Source: Homarus americanus
Taxonomy: Eukaryota; Arthropoda; Malacostraca; Decapoda; Nephropidae
Length of the DNA stretch: 64,000 bases
NCBI RefSeq assembly: GCF_018991925.1
Contig: NW_024753838.1
Coordinates: 1-64,000 of the forward strand
Direction of reading: 5' to 3'
The notes under the pieces were generated by a model. That model worked only from the letters and a program-made list of their open reading frames with translations, made no database searches and had not been told where the DNA came from. Within the stretch, counting starts at the first letter, position 1, and every line of letters starts with the position of its first letter. This document shows positions 61,371 through 64,000 of this stretch, piece after piece. Made by a program: the position numbers and the translations under genes.

Positions 61371-61984
61371 TAAAAATGACGCTGACTGATTTCAAGAGTT
61401 CCACAAGAAAATAAAATATTAATTTAGTCTACATACTTTTCTTCAAACGCCATTGGAAAGTCTGATATTGAGTGAAAGTGGTAGATCATTCCATAGTTCA
61501 GTATACACGAAAGTTCTCTTATACAGCAACACGTTATGAGTCACTACTTGCTCTTGGTCTATAATTGTGATGATTACGAACCATTTCCACGTGATATTTT
61601 AGGCGGTCTTGAGCACTACTATTGATGATGCGATACATATGACCAAATTCTTACTTCTTCTCTATATTCAAAACTGACTTGTGTTCTGGGAGGAACATTA
61701 AGTGTATATCTTACTACTTTGGTTTGCATATCCTGTATCGTACCCTTTAATTACTGTGTAAGGCCACATGCACACTCGAAATAACGTTGAATCAAAGTTG
61801 ATTCAAGATTTTTTTCTAGTAAAAATTTCAGTTATGCCTTTAGAAGAAATTGAATTTATTAGCACTTTTATAAATTATCTTTGAGTCTTGATCCTTCTCT
61901 TTCGCCTTTTATCTTAAACTAAATTTTAAAGGGAGTCATTAGACTAGTTCACAAGCACCTTTACGGATATTGCGATGTTAAATC
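61371..61984. other. low-copy AT-rich sequence, no gene seen
   Basis: It may contain the interior of the hAT-like element, but no transposase similarity was seen. Confidence 0.5.
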
Positions 61985-62045
61985 AACTCGCAAGTCAAGA
62001 GAGGCGAAGCTCGAGTCAAGTCCAGTCCAAGTCAAGTGTCAAGCC
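61985..62045. repeat. AGTCAAGTC repeat, right copy
   Basis: ACTCGCAAGTCAAGAGAGG, then GAGTCAAGTCCAGTCCAAGT, then CAAGTGTCAAG. It is similar to 57120-57232. Confidence 0.6.
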
Positions 62046-62499
62046 CCCACCACAAGAACTCGAGTCCGAAGGCGTACTCTTCAGTATACAGTACTGTGTC
62101 CGAACTGCCCTGTGATAACCATTGTCACTTGCACTTTTTATTGGTGCTGTCGCAAATTCTTTGACGTCACAGTCGGCAATAATAATAACAATAAAAGTCA
62201 CAGAAATAATAATAATGATGGAGATAATGCCAATTAGCTACAAGAATCACTGTACGTTGTAATAATTATGTTAAATGTGATAATTAATATCTTAATTTCT
62301 TATCAGCAAGCCTCTCATAAGGACCCTGGGGTACTCACACCTACTATAGCCAATAGTACAGGAGAGAGAAAACAATATACTGTATAATGAGACAACACTG
62401 TGAGAGCCATGATCATGACACAGGCGTATGACTTAAAGATTCTTATATAACCTTGAGTGTTTGTAACTTTGTATCAGTGATTCTGATTCTCGTCCTTAT
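62046..62499. other. low-copy sequence, no gene recognised
   Basis: AAT-rich stretch (62175-62215). No credible frame. Confidence 0.55.
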
Positions 62500-62850
62500 G
62501 ATGCTTCATTACCACCCACCTCGGCACTCGTTACTGTCATCCATTGTTGGCATCACCTTACTGTCATCTAACATTGGCATTCTGCACTGCCATACTACAG
62601 TAGCACTATTGTCATCCACCATTGATACTCTCCACTGTCATCCAGCATTGGCACCTGTCACTGTCCGTCACTGTCAACCATCATTTGCACCTGTCACTGT
62701 CAACCATCACTGGCACCTGTCAGTCATCCAGGATTGGCATCCGGCACTCTCTCCCATCATTGGCACCCCGCACTACGCATATTAACCACCATTTACACCC
62801 ATAGGCACCCATCGCTTGGCACCCATCACTGGGACCCATTGATCATAGGT
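62500..62850. repeat. about 25-bp degenerate minisatellite, CATTGGCACCTGTCACTGTC
   Basis: About a dozen decayed copies, best conserved at 62640-62720. The 110-codon frame over it is an artefact. Confidence 0.8.
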
Positions 62851-63230
62851 GTCGCACTGCCATTTCTAGTTCGTCTCTTGACAAGGGAGACAAAGAGCTG
62901 CATTCACCTCCCTGGGGACGTCGTCTTAGTCGTTCTTGTGATTGTCGACGTCGTCAGCCTTAACAGAAGACTATGTACATCCGCTGACGAGGTTTCTGAT
63001 AATTTTACTACTGGATGTATTGCTGACAGCGAACCACCCACTCCAACGGTTCAGGCTTAAAAAAAAAATGTCCAAAAGAAATTACACAAAAAGTTAGTTC
63101 ACAATAGATAAAAAAGGATTATTGAATATTGTGGTTTTATTTGGTCGACCCTTGGTATTGGTGTGACGCAGGAGTACAGTATATCAGACACCGGGTTCAT
63201 ATTCTTTCATGCCTGCCTGGTGGGGAGAGG
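62851..63230. other. low-copy sequence, no gene recognised
   Basis: The end of a 108-codon frame (to 63060) reads CIHLPGDVVLVVLVIVDVVS, then LNRRLCTSADEVSDNF, and closes before a poly(A)-like AAAAAAAAA. It is not low-complexity here, but I do not recognise it. Confidence 0.35.
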
Positions 63231-63299
63231 GTGGAAGGGGGGGTGAGGGTGGAGGGGAGTGAGGGTTGGGGAGGGGAGGGTTGGGAGGAGGGGGGGGAG
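63231..63299 (+). repeat. G-rich tract, quadruplex potential
   Basis: Many G3-G8 runs on the plus strand separated by 1-3 nt (GGGAGGG, GGGTTGGGG). The pattern fits the rule for intramolecular G-quadruplex formation, though this is by inspection only. Confidence 0.7.
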
Positions 63300-63346
63300 T
63301 ATAAATTTCGACTCTTGCTTTTTAATGTTATTGTTTGGTGCCAGGA

Positions 63347-63489
63347 AGTGACGATATTTTGGTTGGCTGACTTATTTTTTAGGGATTAATAGGAAAGCGC
63401 AAAGACAAACAGACAGACAGACAAAGACCCAGATTAATAGACAAATAGGCAGGTGACGATATTTATGTTGGCTTATTTTTTAGGGATAA

Positions 63490-63520
<31 letters not shown>
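63347..63520. repeat. two tandem copies of a segment ending in (GACA)n
   Basis: GTGACGATATTTTGGTTGGC...TTATTTTTTAGGGAT and a GACA tract (63347-63413) are repeated at 63453-63520 as GTGACGATATTTATGTTGGC...TTATTTTTTAGGGAT and a longer GACA tract. Confidence 0.85.
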
Positions 63521-63549
63521 CAGCAGGAAAAAAGATAGATGAACAGAAG

Positions 63550-63671
63550 TTACTGCTTGAGGGAGGATGTTACTGCTTGAAGGAGGATGTTACTGCTTGA
63601 GGGAGGATGTTACTGCTTGAGGGAGGATTGTTACTGCTTGAGGGAAGATATTACTACTTGAGGGAGGATGG
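63550..63671. repeat. 20-bp minisatellite, 6 copies
   Basis: The unit is TTACTGCTTGAGGGAGGATG, well conserved with single-base changes. Confidence 0.96.
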
Positions 63672-63932
63672 GAGTCAGTCACTTTACTATGGTGTGTCCG
63701 TAACCATACTTAGAGCTGTACAACATTGGACTGTCTCTGATAAATTGTGTTACTGATTATGCCAAGAAGCTCAAGTGTGGGGTAGAAGTGGACAAATATA
63801 AGACGAGGGGCGATATCGTGTCATTGTTAAAAATGTGTTATAATTAAATGGTCAGCGTCAGTTTATATCGGTTAAATTATAGTGTAGAGCATAGTGAAGT
63901 GAATTTAATTTTACTAACTAGATACAATTAGG
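63672..63932. other. low-copy sequence, no gene recognised
   Basis: Nothing recognised before the transposon end. Confidence 0.6.
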
Positions 63933-64000
63933 TACAGTCGGGGTCAAAAGTTTGCTCCCTCCCAAAACGAAGCAGCATCGACCCCAAACGAGATACAACA
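63933..64000 (+). mobile_element. Tc1/mariner-like terminal inverted repeat at window edge
   Basis: A TA dinucleotide (63933-63934) is followed by CAGTCGGGGTCAAAAGTTTG. Tc1-like ends start with TA target duplications and CAGT(N)G(N)GTCAAAAGTTT, so the fit is good. The element would continue past base 64000, and no transposase is visible. Confidence 0.6.

Overview
This window looks like intergenic or intronic DNA from an arthropod, most probably a decapod crustacean. The basis is a very heavy load of dinucleotide and minisatellite repeats, short (TTAGG)n/(CCTAA)n runs of the arthropod telomere type, and fragments of non-LTR retrotransposons whose C-terminal protein sequence resembles decapod LINEs. 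The decapod call is an inference. I found no rRNA, no intact tRNA, no CRISPR array, no bacterial-type operon and no complete protein-coding gene. By my rough estimate about 40 percent of the window is tandem repeat.

Layout. 0-2 kb: a 1.8-kb poly(T) run and a short minisatellite. 2.4-5.9 kb: a 27-bp minisatellite. 6-34 kb: low-copy, AT-rich sequence with microsatellites, seven minisatellites of about 24-42 bp units (8.1, 13.8, 15.9, 18.2, 26.5, 30.4 and 32.9 kb), a decayed RTE-like LINE (7.3-8.0 kb) and two LINE ends in opposite orientation (19.2-19.7 kb). 34.3-43.7 kb: tandem arrays back to back, dominated by a 7.1-kb array of a 20-bp unit. 43.8-50 kb: microsatellites, a stem-loop family, a splice-site-like microexon candidate at 47.5 kb, a 41-bp array and another LINE 3' end at 50.2-50.4 kb. 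51-53.4 kb: two 19-bp arrays. 54-57 kb: AT-rich sequence and small repeats. 57.3-61.2 kb: a 53-bp satellite in which each unit carries a perfect 7-bp inverted repeat. 61.3-64 kb: a hAT-like terminal repeat, small arrays, and a Tc1/mariner-like terminal repeat at the right edge.

Almost every long open frame is an artefact of stop-free repeat units. The frames of several hundred codons on the minus strand at 35-42 kb come from a 20-bp unit whose minus strand has no stop in any frame, so the reading cycles through all three frames. The same is true of the 19-bp array at 51-53 kb. The 27-bp array at 2.4-5.9 kb holds a constant frame. I do not annotate these as genes.

The items most worth a second look are: a candidate recursive-splicing exon at 47505-47580, where an acceptor abuts GTAAGT and a second donor lies 48 nt downstream; the hairpin-bearing 53-bp satellite; the 27-bp array that repeats a fused acceptor/donor-like string over 100 times; a small intron/microexon arrangement at 11.4-11.55 kb; and recurrent 'AAT' substitutions in unrelated arrays that suggest consensus or basecalling error.
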